From the NCBI GenBank assembly GCA_022799175.1, contig JAAWNY010000004.1, forward strand, positions 1 through 64,000: 64,000 bases of DNA. The letters are read 5' to 3'. This document shows, one piece after another, positions 1-9,434 of this stretch; the first letter of the stretch is position 1; each line of letters begins with the position of its first letter. This DNA is from Lachnospiraceae bacterium. GTDB taxonomy: Bacteria > Bacillota > Clostridia > Lachnospirales > Lachnospiraceae. A program made the translations under genes and the position numbers. The notes under the pieces are model-generated. The model was not told the DNA's origin and did not search any database. It saw only the letters and a list, made by a program, of their open reading frames with translations.

Positions 1-3
1 ATA

Positions 4-240
4 GAAGTTCTTAAATTTGCGGAGTTTGCGTTGAAATGAAAATGCACACTGTCTGAGCAAAGCGAGTTTGGGCATTTTCATTTCGCACTTAGCAAAATCC
101 GGAGATTTTAGAGCTTCTTACATCCCGAAACAGCGAAGCAGGCAAACCCATTGCCGCCGCCTCATCCCTCTGCCCGCTCCTTTCTTCCTGGCGTCTTCTT
201 CACACATTCGCCATGCTTCGGCAAAGGCAAATTCACCTGA
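4..240. repeat. Diverged, partial copy 1 of a palindromic intergenic element (left part outside or at window edge)
   Basis: gaagttcttaaatttgcgga...gcgttgaaatgaaaatgcacactgtctgagcaaagcgagtttgggcattttcatttcg...cttagcaaaatccggagattttagagcttcttacatcccgaaac aligns with the core of the copies at 19001-19299 and 27672-27988; central hairpin GAAATGAAAATGC/GCATTTTCATTTC. Right boundary is uncertain. Confidence 0.75.
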
Positions 241-293
241 TCGAAGCTTTTTACCAGATAAATAGTGTAAGCGCTTAGGAATTAAAGTATGCA

Positions 294-341
294 AAAAATC
301 CAGAAAGAATCAACAAATCAAAAGATTCTTTCTGGATTTTG
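294..341 (-). terminator. Intrinsic terminator downstream of rpmB
   Basis: AAAATCCAGAAAGAATC / GATTCTTTCTGGATTTT perfect 17-bp stem, T-tract on the minus strand. Confidence 0.8.
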
Positions 342-411
342 TATAGATAGAGCGAGGGGCACCACTCCATCATCGAATTTGATGATTTTGCGACACCCCC
401 ATCCATCTTCC

Positions 412-597
412 TTACGCTCTCTCAACTAAGCCAGAACGCAGGCAGGAAGTACATACGTACATCTTCTTAGCAGCGCCGTTGACTTTAACTTTGACAGATT
501 TTACATTCGCTTTCCAGATCGCATTTGATCTTCTATGGGAATGGCTCACGTTATTGCCGAAGTGAGCAGCCTTTTGGCAAATTGCACATTTAGCCAT
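412..597 (-). CDS. rpmB: 50S ribosomal protein L28
   Basis: MAKCAICQKAAHFGNNVSHSHRRSNAIWKANVKSVKVKVNG...CTSCLRSG is a typical bL28 sequence with Cys pairs. Confidence 0.95.
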   Translation of the reverse strand: MAKCAICQKAAHFGNNVSHSHRRSNAIWKANVKSVKVKVNGAAKKMYVCTSCLRSGLVERA

Positions 598-832
598 GAT
601 CGCACCTCCTTAACCACAGGATTTTTGCTGCCGATTTTAATACGGAAACACAACATAAGTATCATAACAAATTATTGAAGATTTGGCAAGTGAAATTTTT
701 AAAACGGGATATTTTGTATAGGCATTCCAGACGACAGGGGGTTTTTCTTGATGAAAGTCTTTCTCTCTGTTATACTGAAAACGGGAAAAAGATAACGTTC
801 TAAGAGGGATTCTCCTATATGGGCAAGGAAAG

Positions 833-3800
833 GTGAGACAAAAGATGTACATTGCGGATTTACATATTCATTCCCGGTATTCCCGGGCTACCAGTAAAGA
901 ATGTGTACCGGAATATTTGGATTTATGGGCCAGGCGAAAAGGAATTCATTTGTTGGGAACAGGGGATTTTACCCATCCGGCATGGCGACAGGAACTGCAA
1001 GAGAAGCTAATTCCAGCAGAACAGGGATTTTATTGTCTAAAAAAGGAACTGCAGTTAAAGGACAAAATAGGGGAGGAAAATTTTTCACCCAGGTTTGTAG
1101 TTTCCGGAGAAATCAGTTCCATTTATAAAAAGAATGGACGAGTACGAAAAGTCCATAATGTGATTTTACTGCCCGGACTTTCGGAGGCGGAATTGCTTTC
1201 GAAAAAATTGGAAGCTATTGGAAATATTCATTCGGACGGGAGACCGATTTTAGGTTTGGACAGTCGAGATTTATTGGAAATTACTTTAGAGATATGCCCG
1301 AATGCAATTTTTGTGCCGGCCCATATTTGGACTCCTCATTTTTCGATGTTTGGGGCTTTTTCCGGATTTGATACCGTGGAGGAATGTTTTGGGGATCTGT
1401 CTTCTTATGTGCATGCTGTTGAAACAGGACTTTCTTCGGATCCGCCAATGAATTGGCGATTGTCAGCTTTGGATCGGTTCCAGATGATTTCCAATTCCGA
1501 TGCCCATTCACCGGCGAAATTAGGACGGGAGGCGAATCTTTTGGACATATCCCTGTCTTATGACGGTTTATATGGAGCCATTCAAAAAGGGCAGGGGCTT
1601 GTGGGCACGATTGAATTTTTTCCAGAGGAAGGAAAATATCACTACGATGGACATCGAAAATGCCATTTGTGCCTGAGTCCTTATGAAGCAGAAAAATACC
1701 AGGGAAAATGCCCGGTTTGTGGAAAGAAACTTACTTTGGGAGTTTCTCACCGGATAGAGCAGCTGGCTGACCGAAAAGAAGGCTATGTACGTTTAGAGGC
1801 GGCGGCTTTTGAACGTTTGGTGCCGTTACCAGAGGTGATCGCAGCATCTGTTGGCAGTACAGTTGCCAGCGCAAAGGTTCAGCAAAAGTATAGAGAAATG
1901 CTGGCTAGTCTGGGGACAGAATTTTCTATTTTGAGAGAGCGATCCCTAGCAGAAATTCAACGGTTGTTTGGCTATCAGATCGGTGAGGGAATCCGGCGAC
2001 TGAGACAGGGTGAAGTACGGCGATTTCCGGGATTTGATGGGGAATACGGTATAATTCAGTTGTTTGAGCCAGCGGAGTTAGCGTCTATGGAGGGGCAGAT
2101 GAGTATGTTTGGCTGGGAAGAGAAAAAAGAAAAGTCCCAGTTATTCCCCAATAAAATAACGAAAACATTTACAGAATCCGACGAAAACGATAAGAAAAAA
2201 ACAAACGATGAAAAAATACATACGAAAACGGTAGATGATTTAAATAAAGAGCAACTTTTGGCTGTCCGTTCTGTTTCATCCAGAATCGCTGTAATTGCCG
2301 GGCCGGGAACTGGCAAGACAAAGACTCTTGTTTCCCGAATTCTCTATTTATTGCAGAATCGCAGAATAAAACCGGGGCAAATCGCAGCAGTCACATTTGC
2401 CAATCAAGCAGCAGAAGAGATGAGAAATCGTCTGGAAAAGCAATTGGGACAAAAGCATATTGCCAAAAAAATTCATATTGGAACTTTTCATAGTATTTGT
2501 AACGAACTATTAAAAGCTTCCGGAGAGAATTATACATTGGCAGAAGAAAGTATGGTATTGGAAATTGTCAGGGATGTGGCAGAAGAATTAGGAATGAAAG
2601 AAAACATAAAAACGTTGCGACAAAAGATATCCCAAAGAAAGATTGCCATGACAGAAGGAAAACAAGAAGTATCACAAGAAAGTAAAAAAGCAGTCGATGA
2701 GAAATCACCAACTGCCAGAAAGGAGCCCCAGCGGTCCAATTTGGATCTTGCTTTAAAAAGGTATCAAGATCGCCTAAACCTTCTTTCTGTTTTGGATTTT
2801 GATGATCTTCTCATTCAGGCATGGGAGATAACGGGAAAGCTTCCTCTACCTTTTTCTTATCTTTTGGTAGATGAATTTCAAGACATCAGTCCTTTACAGT
2901 ACCGTTTGATTCAAAGTTGGAGCAAGGATGGCCAAGAAGTGTTTATTATCGGAGATCCGGATCAAGCGATTTACGGCTTTCGGGGAGCAGATGAAAAAAG
3001 TTTCCATCGTTTTTGTCAGGAGAAACCGACAGAGATCATCTATTTGCAAAAAAACTATCGTTCTTCTCCAGAAATTTTAACAGCATCCAGGGAAATACTA
3101 AAGAATGGTCATGAATTTCAGAATCAGAAAGCAGACAACGATTTCTCAAAAAAGGCACATGGTTGTTTGGTACCGGTAAAAGAGTCCGGATTTCCGGTTC
3201 GTTTGATACAGAGTCGGGAATCCAAAAATGAAGCGATCGTTATTGCCAAGGAAATCAATCGTCAGATTGGTGGGATTGACATGTTGGACGTTCAAGAGGG
3301 ATATTCTTCTGTCGATGAGCGCATACCCAGAAGCTTTGCTGATATTGCCGTTCTTTATCGCACGCATCGTCAGGCAGAACTTTTGGAAACATGTCTGAAA
3401 AAAGAGGGGATTCCTTATGTAGTAACAGGCCGGGAGGAATTTTTGGAAGAAGATATTGTTCGGGGAAGCCTGGGATTTTTTAAAAGTCTTTTAAACCCGA
3501 AAGATGATTTATCACAGGTATTGTGTCTTAAGCTTTTATGGCATGTGGAAAAAACAAATATTTCCCAATGCGATTATTTTGCTCTGGCAGAGAAATACAA
3601 AACTTTATGCCGAAGAGCAAAGCCGCAAAATTTATGGGATTCCTGGCGAAAAGATATGGGATTTTTAGAAAATCAATCGATGGAAAAACTGACTTCTATG
3701 GCTGTGTTTTATAAAACTATGGAAGAGATGTTGACAGCGCTGACTTTTGGCAAAGAAAGTGATTTAAAGCGTTGGGGCGGGAAACATTATACTTCGGATG

Positions 3801-4132
3801 CGGTGACTTTGATGACCATGCATGGCTCCAAGGGACTGGAATTTCCTGTGATTCTTCTCTATGGTTTGCGGTCGGGAATGGTTCCTCTAGAATATAAAGG
3901 AATGGAAACGGACTTACAAGAGGAAAGAAGACTTCTTTATGTCGCCATGACCCGGGCTAAGGAAGAGCTGATCTTGACTGGTTCAGGAGAAATTTCACCA
4001 TTTGTAAAGCATATATCGGAGGATATTATTTTACGCGAGCAGATCAGACAAAAACAGAAAAGTTGGGATGGTGGTCGTCAACTGAGTCTGTTTGATAAAG
4101 ATTTGGACATTGGAAGAAGGGAAACATTATGA
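833..4132 (+). CDS. Fusion protein: N-terminal PHP phosphoesterase with C4 zinc ribbon (EndoQ-like) plus C-terminal UvrD/Rep-type SF1 helicase
   Basis: PHP motifs DLHIHSRYSRATS, GTGDFTHP, VPAHIWTPHFS, SNSDAHSP; zinc ribbon CHLC...CPVC; helicase Walker A GPGTGKTKT, LLVDEFQDISPLQ, GDPDQAIYGFRGAD, NYRSSPEIL, TMHGSKGLEFPVI, EERRLLYVAMTRAKEEL. The likely true start is the ATG at 845 (MYIADLHIHSRYS). Confidence 0.9.
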   Translation: MRQKMYIADLHIHSRYSRATSKECVPEYLDLWARRKGIHLLGTGDFTHPAWRQELQEKLIPAEQGFYCLKKELQLKDKIGEENFSPRFVVSGEISSIYKKNGRVRKVHNVILLPGLSEAELLSKKLEAIGNIHSDGRPILGLDSRDLLEITLEICPNAIFVPAHIWTPHFSMFGAFSGFDTVEECFGDLSSYVHAVETGLSSDPPMNWRLSALDRFQMISNSDAHSPAKLGREANLLDISLSYDGLYGAIQKGQGLVGTIEFFPEEGKYHYDGHRKCHLCLSPYEAEKYQGKCPVCGKKLTLGVSHRIEQLADRKEGYVRLEAAAFERLVPLPEVIAASVGSTVASAKVQQKYREMLASLGTEFSILRERSLAEIQRLFGYQIGEGIRRLRQGEVRRFPGFDGEYGIIQLFEPAELASMEGQMSMFGWEEKKEKSQLFPNKITKTFTESDENDKKKTNDEKIHTKTVDDLNKEQLLAVRSVSSRIAVIAGPGTGKTKTLVSRILYLLQNRRIKPGQIAAVTFANQAAEEMRNRLEKQLGQKHIAKKIHIGTFHSICNELLKASGENYTLAEESMVLEIVRDVAEELGMKENIKTLRQKISQRKIAMTEGKQEVSQESKKAVDEKSPTARKEPQRSNLDLALKRYQDRLNLLSVLDFDDLLIQAWEITGKLPLPFSYLLVDEFQDISPLQYRLIQSWSKDGQEVFIIGDPDQAIYGFRGADEKSFHRFCQEKPTEIIYLQKNYRSSPEILTASREILKNGHEFQNQKADNDFSKKAHGCLVPVKESGFPVRLIQSRESKNEAIVIAKEINRQIGGIDMLDVQEGYSSVDERIPRSFADIAVLYRTHRQAELLETCLKKEGIPYVVTGREEFLEEDIVRGSLGFFKSLLNPKDDLSQVLCLKLLWHVEKTNISQCDYFALAEKYKTLCRRAKPQNLWDSWRKDMGFLENQSMEKLTSMAVFYKTMEEMLTALTFGKESDLKRWGGKHYTSDAVTLMTMHGSKGLEFPVILLYGLRSGMVPLEYKGMETDLQEERRLLYVAMTRAKEELILTGSGEISPFVKHISEDIILREQIRQKQKSWDGGRQLSLFDKDLDIGRRETL

Positions 4133-4977
4133 CTTTTTATGATATGATAAAAGATTTGTCTCTGGCTTTGAATCGGGAGAAACTGGTGATCTTTGTGGGA
4201 GCCGGAGTATCGAAAAATTCAGGGCTTCCTACGTGGGGACAGATTGTGCAAGCGTTTGCCAAAGAAATTGGTTATTGTACAAAAGGCCGTCTGGCTACGG
4301 AAGAATATATCCGAATTCCCCAATATTATTACTGTCTGGATGAAAGTGAAAATCATGTCTCTTATTATTCGCTGATTCAGTCTATGATACCAAAAGATAT
4401 CCGTCCCAATCTGTTGAATCAATTGATTGTATCGCTGCATCCGAAACATATTGTTACCACCAATTTTGACACACTTTTGGATCAGGTCGCCCATGGCTAT
4501 GAGATCATCCGGGAAGACCGAGATCTGTTGACTGGCATTTCAGCCAATTATCTTTTAAAACTTCACGGTGATATCTGTCAGCCAGAAAAACTAGTGTTTA
4601 AGGAAGATGATTATTTGCATTATTCTCATACCCACCGGTTGATGGAGACTCTTTTGAAATCGTTGTTGATTGATCATGTATTTTTGTTTGTTGGTTATTC
4701 GCTTAATGATTATAATCTAAAAACATTTGTCAGCTGGATTGAATATATTGCTCAGGAAATGCAAGTAAAACAGGAGATGCATCACAATTATTTCCTTTCT
4801 AGCAGCCGCCATGCGGGAAAAGATTATCTGCGAAAATATTATGAGGGGAAGGGACTAGAAGTGATTGATCTATATCAGCTTCCTTCTGAGGTGGATATTC
4901 GGGCAAAGGATATTCGCCTTTCGGAAGAGCTAGGGCGTAAGACATATGCAGTTTTGGAATTGCTATTGGGAATGTAA
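4129..4977 (+). CDS. SIR2-domain protein (SIR2-like NAD-binding fold)
   Basis: VIFVGAGVSKNSGLPTWGQI, HIVTTNFDTLLDQ, LLKLHGDI motifs; ATGA start/stop overlap with the upstream gene. Confidence 0.88.
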   Translation: MTFYDMIKDLSLALNREKLVIFVGAGVSKNSGLPTWGQIVQAFAKEIGYCTKGRLATEEYIRIPQYYYCLDESENHVSYYSLIQSMIPKDIRPNLLNQLIVSLHPKHIVTTNFDTLLDQVAHGYEIIREDRDLLTGISANYLLKLHGDICQPEKLVFKEDDYLHYSHTHRLMETLLKSLLIDHVFLFVGYSLNDYNLKTFVSWIEYIAQEMQVKQEMHHNYFLSSSRHAGKDYLRKYYEGKGLEVIDLYQLPSEVDIRAKDIRLSEELGRKTYAVLELLLGM

Positions 4978-5067
4978 CCGATAAAAAATAAAAGCAAGCA
5001 TTGCCGGATTACGTTGAAAAAAAAGCGATTAGATGGTAAAATGTTTGGGAAGGGAGAAGGCATAATT

Positions 5068-6210
5068 GTGCATAAAAAAAGGCTTATCTGTAAAAAGAAC
5101 AAGGTTTCTTTGATTGTGCTGGCAGTCATATTTTGTACATGTGGTTTTTGCCTGGCCGGATGCGAGGGAAAACCGGCTGATAGGATGCCATCTGCTTCTG
5201 AGGAAAATCCGATTGTCAGTGAAAGGCATGAAGACATTCACAAGAATGCGACAAGCGTGGTGAATTTTGATCGGGAACTGGATGACTATCGGCCATTGAA
5301 GAAACAATATAATTTTTATTTTACTTATAAATTAGTTCATCCGTGGTGGGATGCGGTGGCTCTGGGAATTGAGGATGCGGCGAAAGAGTATGAAGAAAGA
5401 GGAATTATAATTGATTATGAATATTTGGCGCCCAAAGAGGCTTCTGCCCAGAAACAGATCCATCAACTGTCAGAGGCTTCTTTGCGAGGATTTGATGTAA
5501 TTGGTGTGGATGTGGCAGATGTAGCCATTCTCTCGCCAGTCATCAACGAGTTGATGAAAAATGGACAGAAGATTATGACTTTTTCCAGTTCGGATGCCTC
5601 CAAGGAGGATGGCTGTAATCGGATTGCTTATGTAGGAAATACCCATAATTATGAGGATGGTGTTGAACTTACGGAGGCTCTCTGTGAAAAGTTGGGATTT
5701 CGAGGAACCATTGCTGTTTTAGTGGGAATTCAGGAAGCTCCTTGTCATGAAGATCGGGCGCTAGGTGTCAAAGATGTGATTGCAAAATATCCAGATATGG
5801 AGATTGTGGAGATTGCTTATGACGGAGATTCGGTGGACAATGCCTTTCATCTTACCAGAGGATTTTTGGAACGCCACAAGGATTTGGATGGAATCGTCTG
5901 TTGCAATATGAGTAATCCGGTGGGCGCTGCCCGGGCAGTTATGGAAGCCGGGCGGGAAAACGAGATTGTAATTGTGGGAATGGATCATGATCAGGAGGCG
6001 CTTCGCTATCTCAAAGATGGAATTATCTATGCGCTGGGGGTTCAGGATTGTTATTCGATTGGTTATGACACGATTCAGGTGGCAGTTAAAATTGCGGACG
6101 GACTTCTTCCAGGAGAGGCGTATCCCGAAAAAACAGAAGAAATTACAACCATCATTTATCAAGATAGTGCGACTGCGGTGCTGCAGACACTATATGGTGA
6201 AATTGATTAA
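5068..6210 (+). CDS. Lipoprotein sugar-type periplasmic binding protein (LacI/ribose-binding fold)
   Basis: Track ORF begins at 5014, but GTG at 5068 follows gggagaagg and gives a lipobox signal (CTCGFCLAGC). Body resembles ribose/galactose-binding proteins (YNFYFTYKLVHPWWDAVALGIEDAAKEY...). Confidence 0.8.
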   Translation: MHKKRLICKKNKVSLIVLAVIFCTCGFCLAGCEGKPADRMPSASEENPIVSERHEDIHKNATSVVNFDRELDDYRPLKKQYNFYFTYKLVHPWWDAVALGIEDAAKEYEERGIIIDYEYLAPKEASAQKQIHQLSEASLRGFDVIGVDVADVAILSPVINELMKNGQKIMTFSSSDASKEDGCNRIAYVGNTHNYEDGVELTEALCEKLGFRGTIAVLVGIQEAPCHEDRALGVKDVIAKYPDMEIVEIAYDGDSVDNAFHLTRGFLERHKDLDGIVCCNMSNPVGAARAVMEAGRENEIVIVGMDHDQEALRYLKDGIIYALGVQDCYSIGYDTIQVAVKIADGLLPGEAYPEKTEEITTIIYQDSATAVLQTLYGEID

Positions 6211-6212
6211 GT

Positions 6213-9200
6213 ATGGCAGGAGTAAAAATGAATGGTTCACAGATTCACGTGAGGAAAGAAAAACAACAAAGAAAACAGACCGTTACTTTTGCTTTGCTGG
6301 GTGGGGGAATCATTGCGGCGATTCTTCTCATTACAACAATATGGGCATCGAATAGGGCAAGAATTGGCACGAGTCAGGCAGTGAGCAGAGTTAGTGAATT
6401 TTATCTGGAGGAATTGGCCGGACGAAGAGCGCAAGTGGTTTCCGAAGAACTGAAAAATCATGTCGCCTACATAAAAAATGCTTTGGATATTTTAGAACCG
6501 GACGATTTGGAATCCCAAGAAAGTTTGCGTCAATTTTTGGGAAAGGTCAAAAAGCTTTATGGGGTGGATAAATTTGCTTTTGTAGATGAAAATGGTATTG
6601 TTTATACCCAGCACAGTACAACTTCCGGATTGAGCAGGTATGGCTTTCTTTCCGAAGAATTGACAACACCTGTGATTCATACCCAGAATCTCTACGGAGC
6701 AAAAAAGCAGGTTATTCTGGCAATTCCTGTTGAGGACGTCTTTTTCCAGGGAGTGCGGATAAAAATATGTTTTATTCAGATCAATATTAGTGAAATGTTG
6801 AGTTCGTTGACCTTACAAACGAATGACAATGAAACTTACTGTAATTTATATTATCGCAATGGTGAGAGTCTGACGAATGATAGCTTTGGTTATCTTACAG
6901 CAGGAAAAAATCTGTTATCTGAGCTGGAAAAAGCAGAGATGAAAGAGGGATCCAGCCATAAAAAATTAAGCGATGATTTTGCCAATGGCAATCCGGGCCA
7001 AATATCTTTCAAATATCAAGAGTCAGAAGAAGAATTGTGTTACATTCCCGTAGAAGGAACCAATTGGATGCTGACTATTTTGATTCGAAATAATGTTATC
7101 AGCGATCAGATTGGCTCCATCAGCTCTCGTATGATGAAGCGCAGCATTATACAAATTGTTATTACGGTGCTGGTGATGTTGGTAGTGTTTTCTTTACTGA
7201 TTCATCAATCTAGAAAAAATGCAAAATTTTTATTGGAGCAAGAAAAAGCGGATGGAAATCGGATAAGGGCGGCATATAAGCAGATTGAGAGAGAACGGAC
7301 AGCTATGAATAACATTCATGCTGCTATGGGGTCTGGTCTCTGGAGTATGGAATTTAATACTCGTGCAGAGATACTCTCCTGTACCTGGTCCGATGTTTTT
7401 CGGAAAATGGTGGGGTATAATAGTGAAGAGGATTTTCCTAACCGTATGGAATCCTGGTCTGATTTGCTGCATAAAGAGGATAAAGAGCAAGTATTGAAGG
7501 AATACTGGGATACCGTATATGATTATACCAATGAGAAAACGTATGATGTCGAATATCGTCTTCTCACGAAACATGCCGGTTGGCGATGGTTCCATGCAGC
7601 TGGCCGGTTGTCTAGGCGTGAAGATGGCTCGCCGATTACATTTGTTGGACTTTTTTTAGATATTGATGATGAGCGGAAGATGGAAAAACAGCTGCAAAGG
7701 CAAAAAATTGATCTTCAGGATGCCCTTGCGGCTGCTCAACATGCCAACAAGGCCAAAACCACGTTTCTCAATAATATGTCCCATGATATCCGTACTCCGA
7801 TGAATGCGATCATTGGTTTTACGTCTCTTGCGGCAACCCATATTGACAATACAGAACAGGTTCGGGATTATTTATCTAAGATTACCACATCCAGTAATCA
7901 TCTTTTAAGTTTGATCAATGATGTGCTGGATATGAGTCGCATCGAAAGCGGAAAAGTAAAAATTGAGGAAAAGGAAGCCTCTCTTCCAGAGATCATGCAT
8001 GATTTAAAAACTATTGTTCAGGCAGATATTACATCTCGACAGCTGGAATTTTATATCGATACCGTAGATGTGGTGAATGAACATGTGTTATGTGATAAGT
8101 TGAGGCTGAACCAAGTGCTTTTGAATCTTTTGAGCAATGCGATGAAATTTACGAAACCTGGAGGAATGGTCAGTGTCCGTATTCTGCAGAAGGAAAGTGC
8201 ACCGGAAGGTTGTGCGTCTTATGATTTCCAGGTAAAAGATACGGGAATCGGCATGAGCAAGGAATTTTTAGAGCATGTTTTTGAACCTTTTGAACGGGAA
8301 AAGACCAGCACTATTAGCGGAATCCAGGGAACAGGATTGGGAATGGCGATTACTAAGAATATTGTAGATATGATGGGAGGCACTATCCATGTAGTCAGTG
8401 AAGAGGGGAAAGGAAGCACGTTTACGGTATCTCTGCAGTTTCGGATTTGTGCGGATCCTGTAAGACAAGATGAAATTCCGGAACTAAAGGGACTTCGGGC
8501 GCTGGTGGCAGATGATGATTTTAACACCTGTTCTAGTGTTACGAAGATGCTCTCTACGATCGGTATGAGACCGGACTGGACTACTTCCGGCAAGGAGGCT
8601 GTGCTCCGGGCAAAGCTTGCGAAGGAACAGAATGATAGTTATGCCGCTTATATTATAGACTGGTTGATGCCAGATATGAATGGGATCGAAGTGGTCAGAC
8701 GTATCCGTGGAATGATTGGAGAGGAGATACCTATTATTATTCTGACGGCTTATGATTGGTCAGATATTGAGGAGGAGGCCAGAACGGCAGGAGTTACAGC
8801 TTTCTGTTCCAAACCGATCTTCCTTTCTGAATTGCGAGAGATCCTGGAATTACCATATACTGCCCAAAGTGTCGAGAATATAATCTTAAAAGAAACCATG
8901 TCTTTTGAAGGGAAAAAGATTCTTTTGGTGGAGGACAACGAATTGAATCAGGAAATTGCCGTGGAGATTTTACAAGAAGAGGGATTTATTATGGATGTGG
9001 CAGACGATGGCGTGGTGGCAGTGGAAAAGATAAAAACGTCCGATCCCGGCTGTTATGATCTAATTTTGATGGATATTCAAATGCCGATTTTAAATGGTTA
9101 CGAGGCGACAAAGCAGATCCGGGCCTTAAATAGACCTGGTCTCTCAGATATTCCCATTATCGCTATGACGGCTAATGCTTTTGATGAGGACAAAAAGATG

Positions 9201-9287
9201 GCTTTTGCAGCAGGAATGAATGGACATATCGCCAAGCCTATTGATATACCGAAGCTGATGGAGCTTTTGACAAATGTATTAAAATAG
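6213..9287 (+). CDS. Hybrid sensor histidine kinase: membrane sensor, PAS, HisKA, HATPase, two receiver domains
   Basis: NNMSHDIRTPMNAIIGFTSLA (H box), LLNLLSNAMKFT, DTGIGMS, GTGLGMAITKNIVDMMGG; receivers ALVADDDFN...YIIDWLMPDMNG and ILLVEDNELNQEIA...DLILMDIQMPILNG. Confidence 0.92.
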   Translation: MAGVKMNGSQIHVRKEKQQRKQTVTFALLGGGIIAAILLITTIWASNRARIGTSQAVSRVSEFYLEELAGRRAQVVSEELKNHVAYIKNALDILEPDDLESQESLRQFLGKVKKLYGVDKFAFVDENGIVYTQHSTTSGLSRYGFLSEELTTPVIHTQNLYGAKKQVILAIPVEDVFFQGVRIKICFIQINISEMLSSLTLQTNDNETYCNLYYRNGESLTNDSFGYLTAGKNLLSELEKAEMKEGSSHKKLSDDFANGNPGQISFKYQESEEELCYIPVEGTNWMLTILIRNNVISDQIGSISSRMMKRSIIQIVITVLVMLVVFSLLIHQSRKNAKFLLEQEKADGNRIRAAYKQIERERTAMNNIHAAMGSGLWSMEFNTRAEILSCTWSDVFRKMVGYNSEEDFPNRMESWSDLLHKEDKEQVLKEYWDTVYDYTNEKTYDVEYRLLTKHAGWRWFHAAGRLSRREDGSPITFVGLFLDIDDERKMEKQLQRQKIDLQDALAAAQHANKAKTTFLNNMSHDIRTPMNAIIGFTSLAATHIDNTEQVRDYLSKITTSSNHLLSLINDVLDMSRIESGKVKIEEKEASLPEIMHDLKTIVQADITSRQLEFYIDTVDVVNEHVLCDKLRLNQVLLNLLSNAMKFTKPGGMVSVRILQKESAPEGCASYDFQVKDTGIGMSKEFLEHVFEPFEREKTSTISGIQGTGLGMAITKNIVDMMGGTIHVVSEEGKGSTFTVSLQFRICADPVRQDEIPELKGLRALVADDDFNTCSSVTKMLSTIGMRPDWTTSGKEAVLRAKLAKEQNDSYAAYIIDWLMPDMNGIEVVRRIRGMIGEEIPIIILTAYDWSDIEEEARTAGVTAFCSKPIFLSELREILELPYTAQSVENIILKETMSFEGKKILLVEDNELNQEIAVEILQEEGFIMDVADDGVVAVEKIKTSDPGCYDLILMDIQMPILNGYEATKQIRALNRPGLSDIPIIAMTANAFDEDKKMAFAAGMNGHIAKPIDIPKLMELLTNVLK

Positions 9288-9298
9288 TTTATGGATAT

Positions 9299-9345
9299 AT
9301 ACCCTCAGCGGACAAGGGCATGTTTTCCTTGTCCGCTGAGGGTAT
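9299..9345. terminator. Long perfect hairpin after the histidine kinase
   Basis: ACCCTCAGCGGACAAGG-GCATGTTTT-CCTTGTCCGCTGAGGGT, 17-19 bp perfect stem; no following U-tract. Confidence 0.6.
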
Positions 9346-9434
9346 TGGAGGAGAAAAGAAAGCAGATTCGACATGGTTGTGGAATTGAAGTATCAAGATG
9401 GAGATTATGTGGAAACAAGAGAGGATAAAATATA

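Noticed and set aside
68-265. Track ORF of 65 aa
   Set aside because: Lies within the palindromic repeat copy 1 and shows no RBS or protein family features.
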